Part shown: in pieces, positions 1-5,761 of the stretch
Layout: each line of letters starts with the position of its first letter
Numbering within the stretch: the first letter of the stretch is position 1
Assembly: GCA_012523385.1 (NCBI GenBank)
Contig: JAAYIO010000070.1
Location: forward strand, 1-5,761
DNA: 5,761 bases
From: Methanomicrobiales archaeon
GTDB lineage: Archaea > Halobacteriota > Methanomicrobia > Methanomicrobiales > Methanomicrobiaceae
Reading direction: 5' to 3'
The notes under the pieces: generated by a model
The model's input: the letters and a program-made list of their open reading frames with translations, nothing else
Told to the model about the DNA's origin: nothing
The model's database searches: none
Translations under genes and position numbers: made by a program

Positions 1-912
1 ATCATCTCGCGCCTGAAGTCATATGTCATTTCAGGCAACCTCCCGCACCTGCTTTTCACCGGCAATGCGGGCATCGGAAAGACCACGTCTGCCATAGCGC
101 TTGCACGGGAATTTTTTGGCGACACCTGGCAGATGAACTTCCGTGAGCTCAATGCCTCAGATGAACGCGGTATCGATGTCGTCAGAAACCAGATCAAACA
201 GTTCGCCCGCACCGCAGCGCTCGGCGGAGCAGAGTTTAAGATTCTCTTTTTAGATGAGGCGGATGCACTCACGACCGATGCACAGGCGGCGCTCCGCCGC
301 ACGATGGAGAGTTACGCCTCAAACTGCCGGTTTATCCTCTCCTGCAACTACTCATCAAAGATCATCGACCCCATCCAGAGCAGGTGCGCGATATACCGGT
401 TCCGGCCCCTCTCAAAAGAAGCTGTCATCAAAGAAATCTCGCGGATTGCTACTCTTGAAGGACTCACCTGCACACCGGAAGCGCTGGATGCCATCGTCTA
501 TGTCGCTCAGGGCGATATGCGAAAGGCCATCAATGCGCTTCAGGGCGGGGCGATTGTCAACACCCACATCACCGCCGATATGGTGTATGAAATCACCTCC
601 ACCGCACGCCCGGAAGAGATTGAGGCACTGATGCATACATCGATTGCCGGTGACTATGAAGGGGCCGAAGCCTTAGTGCATGACCTCCTGTATTCCCGCG
701 GCATTGCACCTAATGAACTCATTAATCAGATGTACCGAACCATTATCCGGATCAATCTGGACCGCCGGTTAAAGACTCAACTAATAGCGCACCTTGGCGA
801 AGCAGATTTCCGGTTGAGTGAAGGGGCAAACAGCGAGATACAGATGGAGGCACTCATCGCAAACATTGTTTTGAGTGCTGACTCCCTGAAAGATGGTGGA
901 GGCACACGTTAG
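1..912 (+). CDS. rfcS: Replication factor C small subunit (clamp loader), 5'-truncated
   Basis: AAA+ ATPase subunit of the clamp loader, which uses ATP to open PCNA and load it on primed DNA. The reading frame is open from base 1, so the gene starts upstream; 303 codons are present, and by comparison with the family (about 320-330 aa) some 20-25 N-terminal residues are missing. Numbering window codons, I see Walker A GNAGIGKT at 21-28, the RFC-box segment LNASDERG near 50-57, Walker B LFLDEAD at 82-88, a sensor-1 Asn in SCNY near 116, the arginine-finger motif SRC at 127-129, and sensor 2 GDMRK at 171-175. The C-terminal third is the helical collar that holds the subunits together. The SRC motif and the small size mark it as the small rather than the large subunit. 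Asn replaces the usual Pro in Walker A. No intein interrupts the ATPase motifs. The stop codon overlaps the start of mcm by one base. An internal Met at 133 is not the true start, because Walker A lies upstream of it. Confidence 0.96.
   Translation: MISRLKSYVISGNLPHLLFTGNAGIGKTTSAIALAREFFGDTWQMNFRELNASDERGIDVVRNQIKQFARTAALGGAEFKILFLDEADALTTDAQAALRRTMESYASNCRFILSCNYSSKIIDPIQSRCAIYRFRPLSKEAVIKEISRIATLEGLTCTPEALDAIVYVAQGDMRKAINALQGGAIVNTHITADMVYEITSTARPEEIEALMHTSIAGDYEGAEALVHDLLYSRGIAPNELINQMYRTIIRINLDRRLKTQLIAHLGEADFRLSEGANSEIQMEALIANIVLSADSLKDGGGTR
895..902 (+). promoter_or_regulatory. Shine-Dalgarno sequence for mcm
   Basis: GGTGGAGG lies within the last codons of rfcS and ends nine bases before the GTG start at 912. 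It matches the purine-rich sequence complementary to the archaeal 16S rRNA 3' end. It supports the GTG start and reinitiation directly after the rfcS stop codon. It is the clearest ribosome binding site in the window. Confidence 0.7.
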
Positions 913-3050
913 TGAAAGACGAGACTGAAGCGTTTGACGATATAGAGATCACCGACCGTGCGTCTGACTGGAACAAATTCCTCAAGAAACACTACCGTAA
1001 AGAGATAGGCGAGATCAGCGCACAGTATCCGCACTTAAAATCCCTTGAAATAGACTACCGCGAGGTCTCAAAGTGGGGAAAGACCGGCCTTGAGATGGCC
1101 GATGAACTTCTGAATACGCCGGGAAAAGTCATCGGGGATGTCAGGGATGCCATCCGCAACTATAACCTGATCTTTACAAAAGACGAAGAGGCAAAGACCG
1201 ATTCAATTAATATCCGGTTCCGTTGCCTTCCCCGCAAAATTGATGTGCGGGACATCCGCTCTCACCATATCAATACCTTTGTATCGGTGGAGGGGATTCT
1301 CAGAAAGACCACCGAAGTCCGTCCGCGGCTGATTCAGGCAGTATTCCGCTGTCTGATGTGCGGCACGATGACCGCGCCCTACAAGCAGGACTACTCACAG
1401 TTCACGGAACCCTACCGTCCCTGTGCGCAGTGTGAACGGGCGACAAAGATGGATCTGGTGCCGGCACTCTCTACCTTTGTTGATTCACAGAAGTTGCGCA
1501 TTCAGGAGACCCCTGAGGGACTCCGGGGCGGAGAACAGCCGCAGACACTTGATGTTGATGTAACAGATGACCTCACCGGCACCGTCTCTCCGGGGGACCG
1601 TGTTATCGTAAACGGCATTCTCCGTTCCGTTCAGCGCACGAACCACGGCAGCAAAAGCACCCTTTTTGATATCTATGTCGAAGCAAATTCGATTGAGATA
1701 GGGGAAAAGGAGTATGAAGAGGTCTCCATATCAGAACTTGAGGAGAAAGAGATCCTTGAGTTAAGTAAAGACCCCCAGATTTATGAAAAGATATCCCACT
1801 CCATCGCACCCTCGATTTATGGTATGCAGGATGTAAAGACGGCCATATCTCTCGTGCTCTTTGGCGGGATTGCAAAAGAGATGCCGGATGGGAGTCGTCT
1901 CAGGGGAGATATCCACATGCTCCTTGTGGGAGACCCGGGTATTGCAAAATCGCAGGTGCTCAGGTATGTCATCAAACTCTCTCCGCGGGGTATCTACACG
2001 AGTGGTAAGTCGTCCACCTCCGCAGGACTTACGGCAACCGCGGTGAAAGACGAATTTGGTGACGGACGCTGGACCCTTGAGGCAGGAGCGCTCGTCCTTG
2101 CGGACATGGGTATTGCGGCCGTCGATGAGATGGACAAGATGGCAAAAGATGATCGCAGTGCACTGCACGAAGCCATGGAACAGCAGACCGTCTCTATCGC
2201 AAAGGCAGGCATCACTGCCACCTTAAAGACGCGATGCGCCCTTCTCGGAGCAGCAAACCCCAAGATGGGGCGGTTTGATGAGTATGCACCCATAGCAGAG
2301 CAGATCAATATGCCGCCGTCTCTCTTGTCGCGTTTTGACTTAATCTTCATCATGGAAGATAAACCGGAAGAGAAACTCGACCGGGCGATTGGTGAGCACA
2401 TCCTGAAGTCCCATAGTGTCGGTGAGTTAATTGAGCAGAACACCCGGTTCCCGATTGAAGGCCTTGATGAGGACTACATCACCCGCCAACTGGCACCGGT
2501 GACACCTGAGATTGATCCCGTATTGTTCAGGAAGTACATCGCCTATGCCAAGAGAACCTGCTTCCCCATTCTCACGGATGAGGCCCGCGAACACATTATG
2601 GCCTATTACCTGAATCTGCGTTCCCTTGCTGACGACAATAGTAAACCCGTTCCCGTCACCGCGCGTCAGCTCGAAGGACTGGTGCGCCTTGCAGAAGCAA
2701 GTGCCCGTATCCGGCTGAGTAATGAGATTAATTTCTCTGATGCAGACCGGGTTATTGCCATTGCGGATGCCTGCCTCAGGAAAGTGGCGTATGACGCGGA
2801 TACCGGCACCTATGATATCGATAAGCTGGTCACCGGAGTTTCAAAGAAACGCCGCGATATCGCACGAATCTTAAAAGAGACCATCCGTCAGTTCGCTGAC
2901 GAAAAAGGCTTTGCACAGACCGCAGATATCATCAACAATCTGGTGTCATCCGGCTACAACAAGGATGATGTCGAAAAGATGATAGAACAACTGACCCGGT
3001 CAGGAGAGGCGCTCCAGCCCCGGCATGGGGTATTACGGCTCCTGAATTAG
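912..3050 (+). CDS. mcm: MCM replicative DNA helicase
   Basis: Complete 712-residue minichromosome maintenance protein, the hexameric 3'-5' helicase that unwinds DNA at archaeal forks. In order: an N-terminal helical domain (about 1-100); an OB-fold domain with a zinc site C147-C150-C171-C174 and a presumed DNA-binding hairpin around 237-250; the AAA+ domain with Walker A GDPGIAKS (340-347), Walker B with D405-E406 in AAVDEMDKM, the pre-sensor-1 hairpin with K431-A432-G433, sensor-1 N449 in GAANP, and the arginine finger SRFD (473-476); a sensor-2 Arg at about 585 in VTARQLEGL; and a C-terminal winged-helix region (about 645-712). All the catalytic motifs I looked for are present, so it should be active. 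The GTG start is chosen because it overlaps the rfcS stop (TAGTG) and has a strong Shine-Dalgarno. Length is normal for euryarchaeal MCMs, and there is no intein at Walker A, a common intein site in this family. Confidence 0.98.
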   Translation: MKDETEAFDDIEITDRASDWNKFLKKHYRKEIGEISAQYPHLKSLEIDYREVSKWGKTGLEMADELLNTPGKVIGDVRDAIRNYNLIFTKDEEAKTDSINIRFRCLPRKIDVRDIRSHHINTFVSVEGILRKTTEVRPRLIQAVFRCLMCGTMTAPYKQDYSQFTEPYRPCAQCERATKMDLVPALSTFVDSQKLRIQETPEGLRGGEQPQTLDVDVTDDLTGTVSPGDRVIVNGILRSVQRTNHGSKSTLFDIYVEANSIEIGEKEYEEVSISELEEKEILELSKDPQIYEKISHSIAPSIYGMQDVKTAISLVLFGGIAKEMPDGSRLRGDIHMLLVGDPGIAKSQVLRYVIKLSPRGIYTSGKSSTSAGLTATAVKDEFGDGRWTLEAGALVLADMGIAAVDEMDKMAKDDRSALHEAMEQQTVSIAKAGITATLKTRCALLGAANPKMGRFDEYAPIAEQINMPPSLLSRFDLIFIMEDKPEEKLDRAIGEHILKSHSVGELIEQNTRFPIEGLDEDYITRQLAPVTPEIDPVLFRKYIAYAKRTCFPILTDEAREHIMAYYLNLRSLADDNSKPVPVTARQLEGLVRLAEASARIRLSNEINFSDADRVIAIADACLRKVAYDADTGTYDIDKLVTGVSKKRRDIARILKETIRQFADEKGFAQTADIINNLVSSGYNKDDVEKMIEQLTRSGEALQPRHGVLRLLN

Positions 3051-3066
3051 CGGTACCACCCACGGG

Positions 3067-3075
3067 TTTAATTGA
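3067..3075 (+). promoter_or_regulatory. Candidate TATA-like element before mptD
   Basis: TTTAATTGA sits in the 46-base gap between mcm and mptD, in a locally A/T-rich stretch. Its centre is about 27 bases before the mptD ATG, the distance expected between a TATA box and the transcription start in archaea. Transcription would then begin at or next to the start codon. The match to a TATA consensus is weak and I see no convincing purine-rich BRE upstream, so read-through from mcm remains possible. Confidence 0.3.
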
Positions 3076-3096
3076 TTCAAAAGAGAAATTTCTGGT

Positions 3097-3426
3097 ATGA
3101 TTCGAGATGATGTTCAGGCTGCCTTTGAGGCAGGAATAAAACTGGGTGCTCTGTACCACCAGTGGGTGGGCACCCCGATATCCCCGGATACGGCAAAATC
3201 TGTCGAGACGGCCATTGCAAATGCCGTTGCCCTTCAGCCCTGCGTGGATTCTGTGTCTGTTGTCATCAACACCAAGATGATGGAACGAAATCCCTTCGGC
3301 TACAGTGAATTAGAGGGAAAAATGCTCGAGGTGCAGATTCAGACAAGCGTTGGAGACGCGACATGCTCTGCATCCCTGAAATTTGACGGCGATTATCCTT
3401 TGATGCATATTACGGATATCGGATGA
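3097..3426 (+). CDS. mptD: Archaeal dihydroneopterin aldolase (methanopterin biosynthesis)
   Basis: 109-residue protein of the archaeal dihydroneopterin aldolase family (formerly DUF381). It cleaves 7,8-dihydroneopterin to 6-hydroxymethyl-7,8-dihydropterin and glycolaldehyde, a step in making tetrahydromethanopterin, the C1 carrier of methanogens. It is unrelated in fold to bacterial FolB. The signature is FEAGIKLGALYHQ (10-22). E11, H21 and Q47 keep the same relative spacing as Glu25, His35 and Gln61 of the M. jannaschii enzyme (constant offset of 14). His35 and Gln61 are reported there to tune a catalytic water. Y69, in the segment FGYSEL, is the likely counterpart of the proposed general acid Tyr78. 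The N-terminus is about 14 residues shorter than in M. jannaschii. It cannot be extended with a standard start codon, because an in-frame TGA at 3073 is followed by no ATG, GTG or TTG before 3097. There is no clear Shine-Dalgarno. The stop overlaps the next start (ATGA). Confidence 0.88.
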   Translation: MIRDDVQAAFEAGIKLGALYHQWVGTPISPDTAKSVETAIANAVALQPCVDSVSVVINTKMMERNPFGYSELEGKMLEVQIQTSVGDATCSASLKFDGDYPLMHITDIG

Positions 3427-4253
3427 CCTCATTGGGCATACCGATAACCGACGATCACATTCATATCGACCGCGAGAACGGGAGAGGTATAGAGGCCGCA
3501 AAGGACTTTTTTCGTGCGGGCGGCACTCATATGTGCCTCGTCACCAAACCCTCATGGTCGCACGGGATTCACCCCGTAACAGGTGATGAGTTCCGCGAGG
3601 TCTATGAGATCACCCTCAAGACCGCGGAAGCTATTCGCGAGACAGGTGTTGTGGTCTATCCTATTTTTGGCGTTCACCCGGCAGAGATCGGCAGGCTTAC
3701 TGAACGGATGTCTTTACCTGAAGCAGAAGCCGTGATGAAACGCGGTCTTGACATCGCCGCAGGGTATGTAGCGGCAGGAACAGCCATCGCCCTGAAATCC
3801 GGCCGTCCGCATTACCCTGTTGAAGCAGAAGTCTGGGATGCATCAAATCGCATCCTCGGACATGCCCTTGCCCTTTCGCATGACACCAATTGCGCCCTGC
3901 AGATTCACGCAGAGACGGGACCGTGTGCTGATGTGGTGGATATGGCACGACACGCCGGTGTCGCGGTGAACCGCGTCGTGAAACATTTTGGCACGCCGGA
4001 TACCCCCCTGATGCCCTCCCTTCTGGCACGCACGGTAAAGATTCCCGACTGTGCCAAAAACGGTCTCACCTTTACGATGGAAAGTGACTATATGGATGAC
4101 AACGACCGCCCGGGGGCGGTCATCGGTCCGAAATCGGTGCCGCGGTATACCCGAAAATATCTCGAAGATGGCCGGTTTACGGAAGATGACGTATGGAGGA
4201 TTCATGCCGAAACTCCCACCGCAGTATATGGAGTGGAGTTCACCCTCCCATAG
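3423..4253 (+). CDS. TatD-related metal-dependent hydrolase (amidohydrolase superfamily, COG1831-like)
   Basis: 276-residue predicted cytoplasmic TIM-barrel hydrolase with no signal peptide or membrane segment. I recognise it as the archaeal TatD-related group from the N-terminal DDHIHID and following NGRG, AGGTH, GVHPAEI and SGRPHYP segments. Candidate metal ligands lie in the superfamily order: H12 and H14 (HxH, strand 1), K125 (strand 4), H162 in QIHAE (strand 5), H188 in VKHFG (strand 6) and D222 in ESDYMDD (strand 8). Lys at the strand-4 position, where TatD nucleases have Glu, could be a carboxylated bridging ligand as in phosphotriesterase or urease. The assignment of residues to strands is inferred from sequence order. 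The ATG at 3423 overlaps the mptD stop by four bases, so translation is probably coupled. The substrate is unknown. A role in pterin metabolism is only suggested by the neighbour, and a nuclease or other phosphoesterase activity is equally open. Confidence 0.82.
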   Translation: MTSLGIPITDDHIHIDRENGRGIEAAKDFFRAGGTHMCLVTKPSWSHGIHPVTGDEFREVYEITLKTAEAIRETGVVVYPIFGVHPAEIGRLTERMSLPEAEAVMKRGLDIAAGYVAAGTAIALKSGRPHYPVEAEVWDASNRILGHALALSHDTNCALQIHAETGPCADVVDMARHAGVAVNRVVKHFGTPDTPLMPSLLARTVKIPDCAKNGLTFTMESDYMDDNDRPGAVIGPKSVPRYTRKYLEDGRFTEDDVWRIHAETPTAVYGVEFTLP

Positions 4254-4263
4254 CGCGTTCCCC

Positions 4264-4275
4264 ATATTCTTATTC
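4264..4275 (+). promoter_or_regulatory. Candidate TATA-like element before the DUF424 gene
   Basis: The A/T-rich run ATATTCTTATTC lies in the 45-base gap after the hydrolase gene, centred about 28 bases before the ATG at 4299. There is no Shine-Dalgarno upstream of that ATG, which fits a leaderless message. A second A/T-rich site, AATATAC around 4286-4292, is too close to the start codon to drive this gene from its first codon. The T-rich composition of the gap could equally help end the upstream transcript. Confidence 0.28.
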
Positions 4276-4298
4276 ATTCCAGCTCAATATACTACATA

Positions 4299-4586
4299 AT
4301 GTACATGAAGATACACCGGCATGCTGGTGTCAGTGAAGTTCTTGCGGTATGCGACAAAGAGCTTCTCAACACAACCATAAAGGGGGAAGACCTTACCTTA
4401 CGCGTAACCGAAGCATTCTACGGCGCTACGCCCTGTACAAAAGAAGAGGTCAAACGAGCACTTGAGCATGCATCTACCTGCAATCTCCTCGGAGAGAAGG
4501 CGGTTGGGGCAGCAATTGAATGCGGCATGTTACAAGAAAGAGGATGCATGATGATAGGTACCGTGCCTCACGCTCAGATATTCTGA
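4299..4586 (+). CDS. DUF424 family protein
   Basis: 95-residue archaeal protein of unknown function, recognised as DUF424 (COG2412-like) from KIHRH at the N-terminus, VLAVCDKELL (14-23), the FYG motif (40-42), NLLGEKAVGAAIE (62-74) and the C-terminal VPHAQIF (89-95). The family is small, soluble and widely conserved in Euryarchaeota. No catalytic role has been established that I know of. It has five cysteines (18, 46, 61, 75, 83) in 95 residues, without a CxxC pair, so a classical zinc finger is unlikely. The first Met is given as the start; Met3 (base 4305) is equally possible since neither has a Shine-Dalgarno. It is 25 bases upstream of the nmd3 gene on the same strand, which suggests a shared transcript and perhaps a role near ribosome or RNA metabolism (inference only). 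Confidence 0.87.
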   Translation: MYMKIHRHAGVSEVLAVCDKELLNTTIKGEDLTLRVTEAFYGATPCTKEEVKRALEHASTCNLLGEKAVGAAIECGMLQERGCMMIGTVPHAQIF

Positions 4587-4611
4587 ACCAAATAAAAGAG
4601 AACGTGGATTA

Positions 4612-5661
4612 ATGTCAATAAAGGAAAATTTTTGCCCAAAATGCGGGGGCGAAACCGATAATGAAGGCCTTTGCAATAAGTGCATGAGATCAACCCTTGA
4701 ATGGCTGGTCTGTCAGCCACGGGTGGAGTGTATCTGCTGCCCTACCTGCGATTCGATGAAGAAAGGCGCTACGTGGTCGGATGTGCCGTATGACCAAAAG
4801 AAACTGGCTGAAGAACTGGCAATCGGGGCCATGTCTGTGCACAATGATGTGCAGGACTTAGAGGTGGGTCTCGTCTCTTTGGTTGAGCTCAACCCCAACC
4901 GCACCCTCTGTACGGTGTTTGCACGCGGTATCCTGTATGAAAAACATGTCCAGAAGTCCTGTGATGTGCTGATTGTCTGGAGGAGAGAGCAGTGCGACCG
5001 ATGCGGTCGGTTATCCGGAGGATATTATGAATCCACGATTCAGGTCCGCGCAACAAACCGACGGCCTGATTTATACGAACGCATCCGGGTGGATAAAATT
5101 GCCCACGATGTGGAAGATACGGTGCAGGAGGCAGGAGACCGCCTCTCGTTTATTACGCGGATTGATGACATCCGTGACGGCGTGGATATTATCGTATCCA
5201 GTCACAGTATCGGTGCAATGATTTCACGCCAGATTGTCACCGAGATGGGCGGTAAAATAACGCGACATCCCAAACTGGTGGGCGAAAAGGAAGGAAGAAA
5301 ACTCTACCGTGTTACCATTCTTCTCCGTCTGCCTCAGTTCCGGCAGGGCGATGTCATCACCTATAAAAACCGGTATTACGAGGTCAGGGGAGCCGACAAA
5401 GGATTTTTGCGGGTGTTTGATCTCAAGGAAGGCAACACCGATGTGCTCCATGATGAGTCCGAATACCGGCTTATTGGCCACGTCCGTGAGGCAGAAACAG
5501 CAGATGTGACGTATATCGATCAGGATATGGCAGGAATTCTTGATCCGGTAACGTATGAGATACGCGAAGTCAAGGCCCTTGCATGGCTGAAACTTTCTGA
5601 TCACGAAAAGGTGCGTTTCCTCAGGGACCCGGAAGGCGGCGGCATTATTCTGGTCGGGTAA
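4612..5661 (+). CDS. nmd3: NMD3-family 60S/50S ribosome-associated protein
   Basis: Complete 349-residue archaeal homologue of eukaryotic NMD3, which binds the large ribosomal subunit during late maturation and acts as its nuclear export adaptor. Archaea have no nucleus, so here a role in large-subunit assembly or quality control is inferred. Two zinc sites are visible: C8-C11-C21-C24 at the N-terminus, and C43-C46 paired with C128-C131. The segment CDRCGRLSGGYYESTIQVR (128-146) is a family hallmark. A later beta-rich part, GDVITYKNRYYEVRGADKG (246-264), resembles the SH3-like eIF5A-type domain of NMD3. It lacks the C-terminal nuclear shuttling tail of the eukaryotic proteins, as archaeal members do. 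The ATG is chosen because the first zinc finger begins seven residues later. The upstream GTGGAT is a weak, closely spaced Shine-Dalgarno. The next gene begins two bases after the stop. Confidence 0.93.
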   Translation: MSIKENFCPKCGGETDNEGLCNKCMRSTLEWLVCQPRVECICCPTCDSMKKGATWSDVPYDQKKLAEELAIGAMSVHNDVQDLEVGLVSLVELNPNRTLCTVFARGILYEKHVQKSCDVLIVWRREQCDRCGRLSGGYYESTIQVRATNRRPDLYERIRVDKIAHDVEDTVQEAGDRLSFITRIDDIRDGVDIIVSSHSIGAMISRQIVTEMGGKITRHPKLVGEKEGRKLYRVTILLRLPQFRQGDVITYKNRYYEVRGADKGFLRVFDLKEGNTDVLHDESEYRLIGHVREAETADVTYIDQDMAGILDPVTYEIREVKALAWLKLSDHEKVRFLRDPEGGGIILVG

Positions 5662-5663
5662 TC

Positions 5664-5761
5664 ATGAGAGTCCGGCGATGTCCGCGTGAAATGCTCTCAC
5701 ACCTCAGTGATGCAAAATGGGTGGACACGTCCCGCCGTCCGTATGTGATAGGGGATGAGGC
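5664..5761 (+). CDS. N-terminus of a possible class I SAM-dependent methyltransferase (3'-truncated)
   Basis: An open frame starts at ATG 5664, two bases after the nmd3 stop, and runs off the window end, giving 32 complete codons. The peptide begins MRVRRCPREMLSHL and continues with DAKWVDTSRRPYVIGDEA. The spacing, strand and lack of stops support a real gene translationally coupled to nmd3. The WVD..RRPYV pattern resembles the start of methanogen proteins that I recall as class I SAM-dependent methyltransferases related to the Trm5/Met-10 tRNA methyltransferases. The SAM-binding domain is outside the window, so the function is tentative and no motif proves it. Confidence 0.62.
   Translation, partial: MRVRRCPREMLSHLSDAKWVDTSRRPYVIGDE

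Noticed and set aside
254..631. 125-codon open frame on the plus strand inside rfcS
   Set aside because: It is out of frame with the clearly conserved clamp-loader sequence, and its Arg/Ser/Pro-rich translation is typical of a shifted reading of a GC-rich gene.
1929..1952. Possible intein insertion point at the MCM P-loop
   Set aside because: The motif is continuous, and the whole protein has normal length without splicing-domain sequence.
1994..2443. 149-codon open frame on the minus strand inside mcm
   Set aside because: It lies fully antisense to the conserved AAA+ domain of mcm, and its protein is rich in Ser, Ala and Arg with no recognisable domain. It is a by-product of codon bias in the real gene.
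3053..3160. Direct repeat GTACCACC at 3053-3060 and 3153-3160, with nearby CCACC/GGTGG inverted halves
   Set aside because: The second copy is dictated by the conserved Tyr-His-Gln-Trp-Val-Gly codons of mptD. Eight shared bases are too few to support an operator.
3843..4277. 144-codon open frame on the minus strand over the hydrolase gene
   Set aside because: It is antisense to the conserved ligand-bearing half of the hydrolase and resembles no family I know.
4254..4280. T-rich stretch as a transcription terminator after the hydrolase
   Set aside because: The T runs are only two bases long and there is no hairpin. It is not strong enough to call as an archaeal oligo-T terminator.
5224..5604. 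126-codon open frame on the minus strand inside nmd3
   Set aside because: It lies wholly within conserved NMD3 sequence and shows no domain or independent start signal.

Overview
The window comes from a euryarchaeal methanogen, most likely of the Methanomicrobia and probably Methanomicrobiales. That placement rests on recalled family resemblance and gene order, not on a search. It carries a clamp-loader small subunit, an MCM helicase and an NMD3 protein, all archaeal/eukaryotic-type information-processing proteins. It also carries an archaeal-type dihydroneopterin aldolase (MptD), which belongs to methanopterin synthesis. Every gene lies on the + strand. The DNA is moderately GC-rich by eye and densely coding: the largest gap between genes is about 46 bases. 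I saw no RNA gene, mobile element, CRISPR array or inteins.

Region 1 (1-3050) is the replication block. The 3' part of rfcS, cut off by the window start, runs directly into mcm with a one-base stop/start overlap (TAGTG) and a good Shine-Dalgarno sequence. The two proteins are the clamp-loader small subunit and the replicative helicase, so they probably share a message.

Region 2 (3097-4253) is a two-gene block, mptD followed by a TatD-related TIM-barrel metallohydrolase, joined by an ATGA overlap. MptD keeps the His and Gln shown to matter in the Methanocaldococcus jannaschii enzyme, at matching spacing. The hydrolase has a full set of amidohydrolase-type metal ligands, but with Lys where TatD nucleases have Glu. 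Its tight coupling to a pterin gene is the most interesting functional clue in the window.

Region 3 (4299-5761) holds a small DUF424 protein, an NMD3-family protein with two zinc-binding sites, and the first 32 codons of a gene that may encode a SAM-dependent methyltransferase. This block looks tied to ribosome or tRNA biology.

The two gaps of about 45 bases, ahead of mptD and of the DUF424 gene, are A/T-rich and lack a clear Shine-Dalgarno. Each has a weak TATA-like element about 27-28 bases before the ATG, so the three blocks may be separate, partly leaderless transcription units. The region is mostly conserved core genome. I found no clear sign of an undescribed defence or mobile system.
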